A program made the position numbers and the translations under genes. DNA of 28,863 nucleotides, taken from JACCTH01 sp050741915 (GTDB taxonomy: Bacteria; Actinomycetota; Acidimicrobiia; Spongiisociales; ZC4RG35). The stretch lies in assembly GCA_050741915.1 (NCBI GenBank), contig JBOGEX010000025.1, positions 1 to 28,863 on the forward strand, written 5' to 3'. The first letter of the stretch is position 1, and each line of letters opens with the position of its first letter. Of this stretch, positions 1 through 7,544 are shown piece after piece. The notes beneath the pieces were generated by a model that made no database searches, was not told the DNA's origin, and worked only from the letters and a program-made list of their open reading frames with translations.

Positions 1-648
1 CGCATGGGCTTCGGCGGCCTCGATCGAAGCACCATCGAGGTCGTATCCGTCCACAACGCTGTTGGGGTAGCCCTTGGCGAAGGCGATCGATGACCAGCCC
101 TCTCCACATCCGATGTCGGCGATCGCCGCTTTGGTCTCGAGCCGTGAGTGGATCTCAGGCACGGAGGAGATCCAGTCATTGGCTAACGACGAGAGGAACC
201 AGGGACGATTCATTTCCGCCTGGCCGGTGCGCATGTCGTCGCCGAATTGGGCCCAGCTCACACCGCCACCGCTTCGATAGGCCTCGAGGAGGGAAGGGAG
301 TTGGACGCCGGCGCTGGTGACAAGGCGAACGAAAGGGGCAAGGAAATTGACGCTGAGCTCATCGGTAAAGACCTCGGCCCCGGCCGCATCGAGTTGGTAA
401 CGGCGGTTGCTCGGCTCCGCTGACGGGTTGTCGCATGTGACCAGTCCGGTCACTGCTTGCTGCTCCAGCCACTCGCGGACGTAGCGCGAGTCGGCGCCAA
501 CTTCCTTCGCCAACTGGTCGGCTGTGACCGGCTGGCCGTCTTTCATCGTCCGATAGAAGCCGAGCTTGTCGCCCACGTAGATGGCCCACGTGTCGTAGGT
601 TCCGAGGACCCCTGCGAAGACCCGCTCGGCCAGTTCCGTGGCAGTCAC
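1..648 (-). CDS. Class I SAM-dependent methyltransferase, 3' end cut by window edge
   Basis: The minus-strand frame is open from a GTG at 648 to the window edge (216 codons; the C-terminus is missing). An AAGGAG Shine-Dalgarno (655-660) precedes the GTG with good spacing. Residues 1-90 look like a winged-helix substrate/dimerisation domain, with a VTADQLAKEVGADSRYVREW segment as in Rv2258c-like methyltransferases. A Rossmann SAM-binding motif I follows near residues 175-188 (IADIGCGEGWSS), then the acidic end of strand 2 (VDGYDLDGASIEAA). The substrate cannot be told from this. The gene lies downstream of the htrA-like gene on the same strand, but a structured repeat element (701-751) sits between them, so co-transcription is uncertain. 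The family call is fairly secure; the reaction is not known. Confidence 0.85.
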   Translation of the reverse strand, partial: MTATELAERVFAGVLGTYDTWAIYVGDKLGFYRTMKDGQPVTADQLAKEVGADSRYVREWLEQQAVTGLVTCDNPSAEPSNRRYQLDAAGAEVFTDELSVNFLAPFVRLVTSAGVQLPSLLEAYRSGGGVSWAQFGDDMRTGQAEMNRPWFLSSLANDWISSVPEIHSRLETKAAIADIGCGEGWSSIAFAKGYPNSVVDGYDLDGASIEAAEAHA

Positions 649-700
649 CTTGCGCTCCTTTGCTCATCCCGCCAGTTCCGGCGAGGGAGTGTACGGATCG

Positions 701-751
701 TCCTCTGGGCTGTAGAGGTTGTTGGACAACCCCTACAACCCTGGGTTCGTA
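701..751 (+). repeat. Dispersed structured repeat, copy A
   Basis: Fixed left end CTCTGGGC, a 27-nt centre at 711-737, then fixed right end ACCCTGGGTTCG. The centre folds as a 12-bp stem (711-722 with 726-737, one A/C mismatch) closed by a 3-nt loop. The same frame with a different stem sequence occurs at 19901-19958, and an inverted copy at 28562-28622. It lies between the htrA-like stop and the methyltransferase start. Confidence 0.75.
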
Positions 752-753
752 CG

Positions 754-1641
754 CTAAGCGTCGAAGGTGACGGTCACCGTCAGTTCGTCGTTACCCCGCA
801 CAAGTCCGATCTCGAGAGTCGAACCGGCGGTCGTCAGGATGCGGTGGAGGTCATCGAGGGCCATCGTCGGCTCCCCGCCGGCGGCGATGATCAGGTCTCC
901 CTCGCGCACACCGGCGCGGTCGGCGGGTCCGCCCTCTTCGACGCCTCGAACCAGAAGGCCCTCGCGCTCTGGGAGCCCTACGGCGCGGCGGAGGCGGGCA
1001 GCCACCTTGGCCGGAGCGAGGGCCACTCCCAATCGGGGGGTCTTCGGTTCCTGGCCGGCGGCGAGAGCATCAATGCGCGACTTCAGTTCGGTATCAGCCG
1101 GTAGTGCCAGGTAGAACCCGCCGCCCAAGCGGTGGGTGTTGATCCCGACCAGTCCTCCGGACGTGTCGACCACCGGCCCACCCGACGACCCCGGCAGCAG
1201 GGGAGCGGTGTGCTCGAACCCACCGGCGATCCGCCGTCCGCGCGGTCCTCGAAAGCTCCGGTTGGCGCCGGATACAAAACCGAAGGTGACCCGGAGATCG
1301 CGGCCCCCGGGTCGAGCGATCCCGATCAAGGGCAGACCGGGTCCGACCTCAGCGGACGACCAGGTGATCGGCTCGATGCCATCCGTGCCCGCTCCGAGGA
1401 CGGCGAGGTCTCCGTCGACATCGACCCCAAGGACGTTGGCTTCCGTTCTTCGCTCGTCACCGAAGGTCACTGAGACCCCGTTCCCGGAGAGGTTGTGGGC
1501 GTTGGTCAGAATCTGGCCATTGCCGATCACGACTCCCGACCCCGCCGCCGAGCGGTTTCCGACCCCAACCACCTTCGGTCCGACCTCGGCGGCCGTTTCC
1601 CGAAGCGCTTTCCCCAGTTCGTCTAACAATGTTGCAGCCAT
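754..1641 (-). CDS. HtrA/DegP-like trypsin-fold serine protease with C-terminal PDZ domain
   Basis: 295 aa. The trypsin-like domain covers about residues 20-190 and shows the full triad: His49 in TNAHN, Asp78 in DVDGDLAVL and Ser153 in PGSSGGPV. A PDZ domain covers about 203-293 (RLGVALAP, then GPADRAGVREGDLIIAAGG). AGGAGG lies 5 nt before the ATG at 1641. HtrA proteases cleave or chaperone damaged proteins and usually act outside the membrane, but here the N-terminus (MAATLLDELGKALRET) is an amphipathic helix with no signal peptide or transmembrane segment, so a cytoplasmic role is inferred. The gene diverges from an HxlR regulator across a 53-bp gap with repeated TTGCAAG motifs, so that regulator may control it. 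Peptidase family S1C is secure; the physiological substrate is unknown. Confidence 0.9.
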   Translation of the reverse strand: MAATLLDELGKALRETAAEVGPKVVGVGNRSAAGSGVVIGNGQILTNAHNLSGNGVSVTFGDERRTEANVLGVDVDGDLAVLGAGTDGIEPITWSSAEVGPGLPLIGIARPGGRDLRVTFGFVSGANRSFRGPRGRRIAGGFEHTAPLLPGSSGGPVVDTSGGLVGINTHRLGGGFYLALPADTELKSRIDALAAGQEPKTPRLGVALAPAKVAARLRRAVGLPEREGLLVRGVEEGGPADRAGVREGDLIIAAGGEPTMALDDLHRILTTAGSTLEIGLVRGNDELTVTVTFDA

Positions 1642-1663
1642 CGCACCCTCCTAGTGGATAGTC

Positions 1664-1680
1664 ACTTGCAAGTTGCAAGT
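1664..1680. promoter_or_regulatory. Candidate HxlR operator between divergent genes
   Basis: The 53-bp divergent gap holds the palindrome ACTTGCAAGT (1664-1673) followed directly by a second TTGCAAGT, giving a tandem direct repeat with internal dyad symmetry. A TAGCAT box (1681-1686) follows immediately and ends 8 nt before the HxlR ATG at 1695, consistent with a -10 box of a leaderless transcript. A regulator bound here would cover the HxlR promoter and probably that of the protease, so autoregulation plus control of the protease is inferred. Confidence 0.5.
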
Positions 1681-1694
1681 TAGCATACCTGGGA

Positions 1695-2135
1695 ATGCAG
1701 CAGTCGTACGATGGCAAGGTGTCCACGGACCCCCTTCATGCCGCCCTGGCTCAGGTCGGCGATCGCTGGGCGCTGCTGCTGATCGACTCCTTGCAAACGG
1801 GGGCGAGGCGTTTCGGCGAGCTGCAACAGTCGGTCCCTGGCATCGCCCCCAACATCCTTTCCAGCCGCCTGAAGCGACTCGAGGAGGAGGGAATCGTGCT
1901 CGCTCGCCATTATCAGGAACGTCCGCCCCGGCTTCGGTATCAGCTGACCGAACCCGGTCGGGAGCTGGCCTCGGCGCTGCGTTTGCTCACGGCCTGGGGG
2001 GCTCGCCACTCGCCAGAGGCTGATCCGCCCCGTCACGACCTCTGCGGCACCCCTCTCGAGGCGCGCTGGCACTGCCCGACCTGTGACCGAACGCTCGACG
2101 AGGGCGAGCCCGAATCCGAGCTTCGTTACCTATAG
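1695..2135 (+). CDS. HxlR-family winged-helix transcriptional regulator with C-terminal Cys/His cluster
   Basis: 146 aa. Residues 13-105 match the HxlR/MarR-like winged helix: VGDRWALLLIDSLQTGARRF, then GELQQSVPGIAPNILSSRLK (recognition helix) and the wing ending RYQLTEPGREL. HxlR proteins are small dimeric regulators, often redox- or aldehyde-responsive. The C-terminal extension carries Cys117, His126, Cys127 and Cys130 (WHCPTCDR), a possible zinc-ribbon half or thiol sensor; this goes beyond the minimal fold of about 100-110 aa. No good Shine-Dalgarno precedes the ATG, while a TAGCAT box ends 8 nt upstream, suggesting a leaderless mRNA. It is transcribed away from the htrA-like gene with a shared operator candidate. 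Family assignment is confident; the inducer is unknown. Confidence 0.88.
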   Translation: MQQSYDGKVSTDPLHAALAQVGDRWALLLIDSLQTGARRFGELQQSVPGIAPNILSSRLKRLEEEGIVLARHYQERPPRLRYQLTEPGRELASALRLLTAWGARHSPEADPPRHDLCGTPLEARWHCPTCDRTLDEGEPESELRYL

Positions 2136-2166
2136 ATGACCCGTTCGGTTTGTTCGCCGAGCGGCC

Positions 2167-2172
2167 GATAAT
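2167..2172 (+). promoter_or_regulatory. Candidate -10 box of a leaderless mRNA
   Basis: GATAAT ends only 5 nt before the ATG at 2178, and no Shine-Dalgarno is visible. Transcription would start at or next to the initiation codon. The -35 region (TTCGGT, 17-nt spacer) is weak. Confidence 0.4.
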
Positions 2173-2177
2173 CCGCC

Positions 2178-2741
2178 ATGGCACGTCTCGACCGGGGCAG
2201 CAACGTCTTCTGTCTGGAGTCGTTTTGGCATGATCGACTCGACGGCGACCGGCTCAGTGTCCGCCCCCTGCTCGAGCTGCTTCACACCTCACGGGGCACC
2301 AAGTTCATCCATCTCACCTGCAACACCATTGAAGAGCTGACTTTCAACTTGCGTCAGCATCGTCGCTACCGGAGCTACGGCGTGCTCTACCTCGCCTTTC
2401 ACGGGCGCCGGGGTCGCTTGTTGCTCGCCGACGGCACCGAGCTTCCCGTCGAGCAACTCACCGAGATGGCGCGGGGGAGGTTGAGCGGGTGCCTGGTGCA
2501 TTTCGGTAGCTGTTGGACCGCCCTCGGTGACGACCAGGTCTATAACTTCCTCGAGCAGACCGGAGCGGCCGCGGCGACGGGTTACACGAAGGCAGTGGAC
2601 TGGATCGACAGTGCGGCGATGGACCTTCTCATCCTTGATCGGGCGCGGGAGTATTCGAACGCCAAGTCGCTGATCGACAAGCTTGCCGATACGTATGCCG
2701 GTCTCAATGAGGAGACGGGGTTCACGGCCTACCAACTCTGA
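2178..2741 (+). CDS. Small DUF6642-like protein with a caspase/CHAT-like His-Cys arrangement
   Basis: 187 aa, no signal peptide or membrane segment. The conserved-looking core is a strand-plus-His-Gly block, GVLYLAFHGRRGRLLLADG (His75-Gly76), followed about 35 residues on by CLVHFGSCWTALG (Cys112 after Gly-Ser). This spacing, with a hydrophobic strand before each residue, is what clan CD (caspase/CHAT) peptidases show. I recall proteins of this type being classed as DUF6642, but that is from memory. If the dyad is real the protein would be a cytoplasmic cysteine peptidase; no partner or substrate is visible. It sits alone between HxlR and a convergent YjbR gene. The start is set by ATG 2178 with a GATAAT box just upstream. 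Gene call good, function tentative. Confidence 0.8.
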   Translation: MARLDRGSNVFCLESFWHDRLDGDRLSVRPLLELLHTSRGTKFIHLTCNTIEELTFNLRQHRRYRSYGVLYLAFHGRRGRLLLADGTELPVEQLTEMARGRLSGCLVHFGSCWTALGDDQVYNFLEQTGAAAATGYTKAVDWIDSAAMDLLILDRAREYSNAKSLIDKLADTYAGLNEETGFTAYQL

Positions 2742-2772
2742 TCGGGCCCAACTTCGATCGGGGGGCCATCAG
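2738..2772. terminator. Bidirectional hairpin embracing two convergent stop codons
   Basis: CTGAT + GGCCC (2738-2742 and 2745-2749, with a 2-nt bulge) pairs with GGGCC + ATCAG (2763-2772). The stem contains the stop codon of the caspase-like gene (2739-2741) and that of the YjbR gene (2769-2771). There is no T-tract, so it is a terminator candidate only. Confidence 0.45.
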
Positions 2773-3128
2773 GTGTCGAGCTGTTTTGACAACGACGCCG
2801 GAGCGATGGATCTATAGGCATCCTCGACGATCTCGGCGATCTCGTCCCAGTCGACCGGGACGTCGAGGTAGACACCCAGCCATCCGCGATGACCGACATA
2901 AGGAGGCCGGAAGAATCGAGCCGGCTCCGCCTCGGTCCGGGCCTCCTGAACTCCGACCGGCGCCGCGCACCAGAACCCGAGGCGGTCGTCATGATGATGA
3001 TCGGCGTAGGTAACGAACACCTTCTTGTCCCGGATGAACCAGGTCGGTTCGCCGTGACTGAGCCTCTCATTGGTTTCGGGAAGGGAAAGACAAAGCTCAC
3101 GGAGAGTCGATAGCGGGTCTGCGACCAT
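2769..3128 (-). CDS. MmcQ/YjbR family protein
   Basis: 119 aa, the normal length for this family (PF04237, CyaY-like fold). Diagnostic stretches are LRELCLSLPETNERLSHGEP near the N-terminus, WFIRDKKVFVTYADHHHDD in the middle, and GHRGWLGVYLD followed by DWDEIAEIVEDAYRSIAP at the end. Members are described as DNA-binding-like proteins of unknown role; nothing here narrows that. The start at ATG 3128 gives the expected N-terminus. It diverges from the amidohydrolase with only 9 bp between the two start codons, so each promoter must lie inside the other gene. It is convergent with the caspase-like gene. Confidence 0.85.
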   Translation of the reverse strand: MVADPLSTLRELCLSLPETNERLSHGEPTWFIRDKKVFVTYADHHHDDRLGFWCAAPVGVQEARTEAEPARFFRPPYVGHRGWLGVYLDVPVDWDEIAEIVEDAYRSIAPASLSKQLDT

Positions 3129-3137
3129 GATCTCATT

Positions 3138-4742
3138 GTGGCTAACACAGCCGACCTGATCGTCGCCGAAGGCGCCATCTTTTTCGGCGGCAAAGACCCA
3201 ATTTCAGGAGATGTCGCCGTGGAGGCGGGCCGCATCGTCGATGTGGGACCGGACCTAAGGAAATCGAAGGGAGGGCGCACCGAAGTGATCGACGCCGGCG
3301 GCGGGCTGATTACCCCGGGGTTCATCGACGCCCACGTCCACCCCGTCACCGGGGGCCTGAAGTTATTACGTTGCTCCCTCGACCGAGCTCATTCCGGAGA
3401 CGAGGCCCTCGACCAGGTGGCGAGCTACGCCGCCGAGCATCCGGAAATGGCATGGATCTGGGGTGGGGGCTGGTCGCTCGAATGGTTTCCGGGGGGAACG
3501 CCGTCGGTGGCCGCTCTCGACCTGGCGACCGGAAACCGCCCGGCCTTCCTCTACAACAAGGACGGCCACGGAGCATGGGTCAACTCCGCCGCTTTGGAGC
3601 GGGCCCAGATCACCGCCCAGACTCCCGACCCACCCGACGGTCGCATCGAACGCCAGCCCGATGGCTCGCCCCAGGGCACTCTTCACGAAGGCGCCATGAG
3701 TCTGATCGAGGCGGTTCTTCCTCCGGTGGCCGGCGCCGAGTGGGAGGAGGCCTTGGCGGCGGGACAGCGTTACCTGCTCTCGTGTGGAATCACCGGCTGG
3801 CAGGATGCAGCCGTCGAGCCAGAGCACGAAGCCGCTTATCTCGCCCTGGCCGGTCGCGGAGAATTGGTGGCGTCGGTGGTGGCGGCGTTGTGGTGGGATC
3901 GAGGGCGGGGCCAAGACCAGATTGCTGAACTCATGGGGCGACGCGCCTTGCAGGCGCCCGGGTACCGGCCCACCTCGGTCAAGCTCATGCTCGACGGGAT
4001 CGTCGAGAACTACACCGCGGCCCTGCTCGAGCCTTATCTCGACCAAAGTGGGTCGCCAACGACCAGCACCGGGATCGATTTCATCGACGAAGAGGAACTG
4101 ATTGAGATCGTTTCCCAGCTGGACCGTCTCGGATTCCAGTGTCACTTCCACGCCCTTGGCAGCCGTGCGGTTCGACATGCTCTCATTGCCCTTGCCCGCC
4201 TGTCGACAGGTCGCGATCTGCGCCACCATCTGGCCCACTTGCAGGTGGTCGATCCGAGCGACCTCGATCTCTTCTCAAGGACCGGCGCCACCGCCAACCT
4301 CCAGGCGTTATGGGCCTGCAAAGAACCGCAGATGATCGAGCTCACTTTGCCGTTCATCAGTGATGACTCGGCCGAGAGCCAGTATCCGTTCGGTTCTCTC
4401 GTCGCTCATGGCGTCCCGCTGGCAATGGGTTCGGACTGGCCAGTCTCAACTGCCCAGGTTTTCGAGCAGATCGAGGTAGCCGTTACTCGCCGCCATCCTC
4501 TCCATCGCGATCGCGAGCCGCTAGGGGCCAATCAGGCTCTGAGTCTCGAACAGGCCCTGACCGCTTTCACTGCCGGCTCCGCCCGGGTCAACCGGATCGA
4601 AGATCAGGTCGGGAATATCGCCGTGGGAATGGTCGCCGACCTGGCTGTAATGGACCGCAACCCCTTCGCCGAGCCACCGATCGGCGAAACCCGGGTCACC
4701 CATACCATCAAAGGCGGTCGGACGGTTTACCGGCAAGAATGA
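3138..4742 (+). CDS. Amidohydrolase family 3 metal-dependent hydrolase (YtcJ-like)
   Basis: 534 aa, typical for Amidohydro_3 (PF07969; YtcJ and N-substituted formamide deformylase relatives). A small beta-sandwich segment (1-60) leads into the barrel. Metal-binding residues visible are His66 and His68 (FIDAHVHP), Lys282 (VKLMLDG), a His pair in QCHFHALG (336/338), HHLAHL near 363-368 and Asp433 in GSDWPVS. The family hydrolyses C-N bonds of amides or formamides in the cytoplasm. The start is GTG 3138; an in-frame stop at 3111 rules out extension upstream, and there is no Shine-Dalgarno. The stop at 4742 is 4 nt before the gabT-like ATG, so it heads the five-gene operon. By position it may release an amine or amino acid that the aminotransferase then consumes; the substrate is not predictable. 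Confidence 0.88.
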   Translation: MANTADLIVAEGAIFFGGKDPISGDVAVEAGRIVDVGPDLRKSKGGRTEVIDAGGGLITPGFIDAHVHPVTGGLKLLRCSLDRAHSGDEALDQVASYAAEHPEMAWIWGGGWSLEWFPGGTPSVAALDLATGNRPAFLYNKDGHGAWVNSAALERAQITAQTPDPPDGRIERQPDGSPQGTLHEGAMSLIEAVLPPVAGAEWEEALAAGQRYLLSCGITGWQDAAVEPEHEAAYLALAGRGELVASVVAALWWDRGRGQDQIAELMGRRALQAPGYRPTSVKLMLDGIVENYTAALLEPYLDQSGSPTTSTGIDFIDEEELIEIVSQLDRLGFQCHFHALGSRAVRHALIALARLSTGRDLRHHLAHLQVVDPSDLDLFSRTGATANLQALWACKEPQMIELTLPFISDDSAESQYPFGSLVAHGVPLAMGSDWPVSTAQVFEQIEVAVTRRHPLHRDREPLGANQALSLEQALTAFTAGSARVNRIEDQVGNIAVGMVADLAVMDRNPFAEPPIGETRVTHTIKGGRTVYRQE

Positions 4743-4746
4743 GGCG

Positions 4747-6114
4747 ATGACAACCACGGCCACCGGCATCAGCCTCCTTACTGAAATCCCTGGTCCGATT
4801 AGCCGGGAGATCTTGGCTCGTCGGGAGGCGGCGATTCCGCAAGGCAACGCCAAGCTCACGCCGATCTCGATCGCCTCTGCCCACGGGAGCTTGGTGCGAG
4901 ATGTCGATGGCAATCAGCTCATCGATCTGGCGGGAGGCATCGGGGTGCTGGCGGTGGGCCATACGCCCGATCAGGTCACAGAAGCACTGCAGCGGCAGGC
5001 GGGCGAGCTCATCCATATGTGCGCCATCGTCTCCACCTACGAGGCGTTTGTGGTCGTAGCCGAGAAGCTCAACGCCATCGCCCCGGGCGACTTCTCAAAG
5101 AAGACGGTCTTAATGAACACCGGCGCCGAAGCAGTAGAAACCGCGGTCCACGTCGCCCGGAGCTATCAGAAACGTCAGGGGATCGTGGCCTTCGACGGCG
5201 CCTATCACGGCCGCACCAACCTCACGATGTCGATGACCTCGAAGTTCGGACTCTTTAAGAAGGGTTTCGGCCCGTTTGCTCCCGAGGTCTACCGCTTCCC
5301 CTTCCCCAACGTCTATCGCCGACCGCAGAACATGAGTGAGGACAGCTTCGTCGACTGGCATCTCTCGCTTCTCGACCAGAGCTTCATGGCAATCGTCGAC
5401 CCCTCCCATGTGGCGGCGATCGTCGTGGAGCCAGTGCAAGGCGAAGCCGGATTTGTCGTTGCCCCGATTGCCTGGTTGCAGAAGCTGCGCCAGCTAGCCG
5501 ATCAGCACGGGATCCTGCTCATCGCCGACGAGATCCAATCGGGCATGGGCCGAACCGGGAAGCTCTGGGCGATCGAACACTCCGGCGTGGTGCCTGACAT
5601 GATCACTACCGCCAAGTCGCTTGCGGCGGGAATGCCCTTGTCGGCGGTTGTCGGGAGGTCGGAAGTGATGGATGCACCGCACCCGGGGGGTTTGGGCGGC
5701 ACCTACTCGGGCAACCCGCTTTCCTGTGTGGCCGCGCTCGCCGCCATCGACCAGATCACTGAACCGGCCTTTCTCGCTCGCTCGGCTTCGCTCGGCAAAA
5801 AGCTAAAAGCTCGTCTCGAGGAGATACAGGAGCGTCACCCTCGACTCATCGGCGATGTGCGCGGGCTCGGGTCGATGCTGGTCATGGAATTCGTACAGGA
5901 CCCCGTCGAGAAAACACCGTGGATGGAGGCCACTGCCGCAGTCACGGCCGAAACAGTGAAGCGAGGAGTGATCACGATTCGCGCCGGGCTCTACTCCAAC
6001 TGCGTTCGCTTCCTACCCGCACTCGACATCTCAGACGATCTCCTCGACGAGGCGCTCGAAGTCGTCTCCGATTCGGTCGACCAGGTCGCTTCCGAGCTGG
6101 GGGTGGTCCGGTGA
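4747..6114 (+). CDS. gabT: Class III aminotransferase, 4-aminobutyrate aminotransferase-like
   Basis: 455 aa, full length for GabT. Features in order: the N-terminal VRDVDGNQLIDLAGGIGVLAVG segment, PLP phosphate-binding MNTGAEAVETAVHVAR (123-138), FDGAYHGRT (149-156), EPVQGEAGF (228-236), DEIQSGMGRTGK (261-272, PLP-ring Asp261) and Schiff-base Lys290 in TTAKSLAAGMP. GabT moves the amino group of GABA to 2-oxoglutarate, giving succinic semialdehyde, which the next gene's ALDH can oxidise. It starts 4 nt after the amidohydrolase stop, and its TGA overlaps the ALDH GTG (GTGA). Other omega-amine:oxoglutarate aminotransferases (putrescine, 5-aminovalerate) look similar, so the substrate could differ. 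Confidence 0.88.
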   Translation: MTTTATGISLLTEIPGPISREILARREAAIPQGNAKLTPISIASAHGSLVRDVDGNQLIDLAGGIGVLAVGHTPDQVTEALQRQAGELIHMCAIVSTYEAFVVVAEKLNAIAPGDFSKKTVLMNTGAEAVETAVHVARSYQKRQGIVAFDGAYHGRTNLTMSMTSKFGLFKKGFGPFAPEVYRFPFPNVYRRPQNMSEDSFVDWHLSLLDQSFMAIVDPSHVAAIVVEPVQGEAGFVVAPIAWLQKLRQLADQHGILLIADEIQSGMGRTGKLWAIEHSGVVPDMITTAKSLAAGMPLSAVVGRSEVMDAPHPGGLGGTYSGNPLSCVAALAAIDQITEPAFLARSASLGKKLKARLEEIQERHPRLIGDVRGLGSMLVMEFVQDPVEKTPWMEATAAVTAETVKRGVITIRAGLYSNCVRFLPALDISDDLLDEALEVVSDSVDQVASELGVVR

Positions 6115-7544
6115 AGTATGGGCAGTTCATCGCCGGGGAGTGGGTCGACGCCAGCAATGGCGCTACCTGGGATCTGATCAATCCCGCCACCGAGGAAACC
6201 GTCGAGCAGGTTCCGTTCGGAGACGAGAAGGATGCCCGCGCCGCTCTCGACGCGGCCGCGGCTGCGTTCGCCGAGTGGAGCCATACCAATCCTTACCAGC
6301 GGGCCCGCCACCTCGAAACCGCGGCTGGCGCCATCCGCTCTCGAGCAGACGAGTTCGCTCGTATCACCACCGAGGAATCAGGCAAGCCGCTCGAGCAAGC
6401 CAAAGCGGAGTGGTTGTCCTGTCCCAACTATTTCCTCTGGGCAGCCGAGGAATCCAAGCGCGTCTATGGCCGCTCCATCCCGGCGCGAAGCTCGAGCCGC
6501 CGCATAGACGTGTTCTACCGACCCGTCGGAGTCGTCGGTCTTATCACCGCCTGGAATTTTCCTGTCTACAACCAAGCGCGGGCGATCAGCTCTGCTCTCG
6601 CCGCCGGATGCACGGTGGTCACCCGCCCGAGCGAGTACACGCCACGTTCGGCGATGCTTATCGCCTCCTGCCTGGAAGAGGCGGGTTTACCACTGGGAGT
6701 CCTCAATCTCGTCAACGGAGAACCCGAACCCATCGGTCAGGAGTTCTTGGGAGATCCGCGCTGTCGCAAGATCAGCTTCACCGGCTCGACCCGAGTCGGA
6801 AAGCTGCTGATGGACGGCGCCTCGCGGACCGTCACCCGGCTGGCGCTCGAGATGGGTGGCAATGCTCCCGTCATTGTCTTTCCCGATGGCGGCGGTACAG
6901 CCCAGTTGGCCGAGGCCAGCGTCACCACCAAGGTTCGCAACGCCGGTCAGGTCTGCGTCGCCCCCCAGCGGTTCTACGTCCACGAGCGGATGGTTGCTGA
7001 CTTCGCCGAAGCCGCGGTCAAGGCCACCGACCGCCAGGTGGTGGGGGATGGGTCCAATCCGGATACGACCGTCGGGCCCCTGATCAACGCCATCCAACGC
7101 GAGCGGGTGGAGCGCATCGTGAGCGAGACCGCAGACCTGGGAGCGACGGTGCTGACCGGTGGCTCACGCCCCGATCGCAAGGGTTACTTCTATCAGCCGA
7201 CCGTGATGACAGGGGTCAGACCAGGCAGCCCCCTTCACGACGAGGAAGTCTTTGGCCCCGTCATGCCGGTGATCCCTTTCTCGTCGGTCGAGGAAGTGAT
7301 CGAGATGGCCAATCGCACCGAATACGGGCTGGCAGCTTTCGTCCACACCCGCGATCTCAACACCGCCATCCGTCTGTCCGAGGAACTCGACTACGGAATG
7401 GTGGCGATCAACGATTGGTCGGTAGCCACCCCCGAAGCGCCCTTCGGCGGCGTCAAACAGTCGGGGCTCGGGCGAGAATCTGGTCCGGAGGGCATCCACG
7501 AATACCTGGAGCCCCGCACTCGCTACATCGGGGGTGTGGATTGA
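6111..7544 (+). CDS. NAD(P)-dependent aldehyde dehydrogenase, succinic-semialdehyde/aminoaldehyde type
   Basis: 477 aa from GTG 6111, which overlaps the gabT TGA; a longer in-frame reading from 5919 lies inside gabT and is not needed. Landmarks: FIAGEWVDA at the N-terminus, GLITAWNFPVYNQ (oxyanion Asn149), FTGSTRVG, general base Glu247 in LALEMGGNAPVIVF, nucleophile Cys282 in NAGQVCVAPQRF, and EVFGPVMPV and PFGGVKQSGLGRE near the end. It fits oxidation of the semialdehyde made by the preceding aminotransferase. Oddity: the coenzyme-binding KPSE motif reads TRPSEYTP, with Arg at 172 replacing the near-invariant Lys. Its TGA overlaps the TTG of the next gene. Class is secure; the exact aldehyde is inferred from context. 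Confidence 0.9.
   Translation: MKYGQFIAGEWVDASNGATWDLINPATEETVEQVPFGDEKDARAALDAAAAAFAEWSHTNPYQRARHLETAAGAIRSRADEFARITTEESGKPLEQAKAEWLSCPNYFLWAAEESKRVYGRSIPARSSSRRIDVFYRPVGVVGLITAWNFPVYNQARAISSALAAGCTVVTRPSEYTPRSAMLIASCLEEAGLPLGVLNLVNGEPEPIGQEFLGDPRCRKISFTGSTRVGKLLMDGASRTVTRLALEMGGNAPVIVFPDGGGTAQLAEASVTTKVRNAGQVCVAPQRFYVHERMVADFAEAAVKATDRQVVGDGSNPDTTVGPLINAIQRERVERIVSETADLGATVLTGGSRPDRKGYFYQPTVMTGVRPGSPLHDEEVFGPVMPVIPFSSVEEVIEMANRTEYGLAAFVHTRDLNTAIRLSEELDYGMVAINDWSVATPEAPFGGVKQSGLGRESGPEGIHEYLEPRTRYIGGVD

Noticed and set aside
5919..6110. N-terminal extension of the first ALDH by 64 codons
   Set aside because: It lies inside gabT and reads as Arg/Ser-rich shadow; the GTG at 6111 overlaps the gabT stop and gives a normal ALDH N-terminus.
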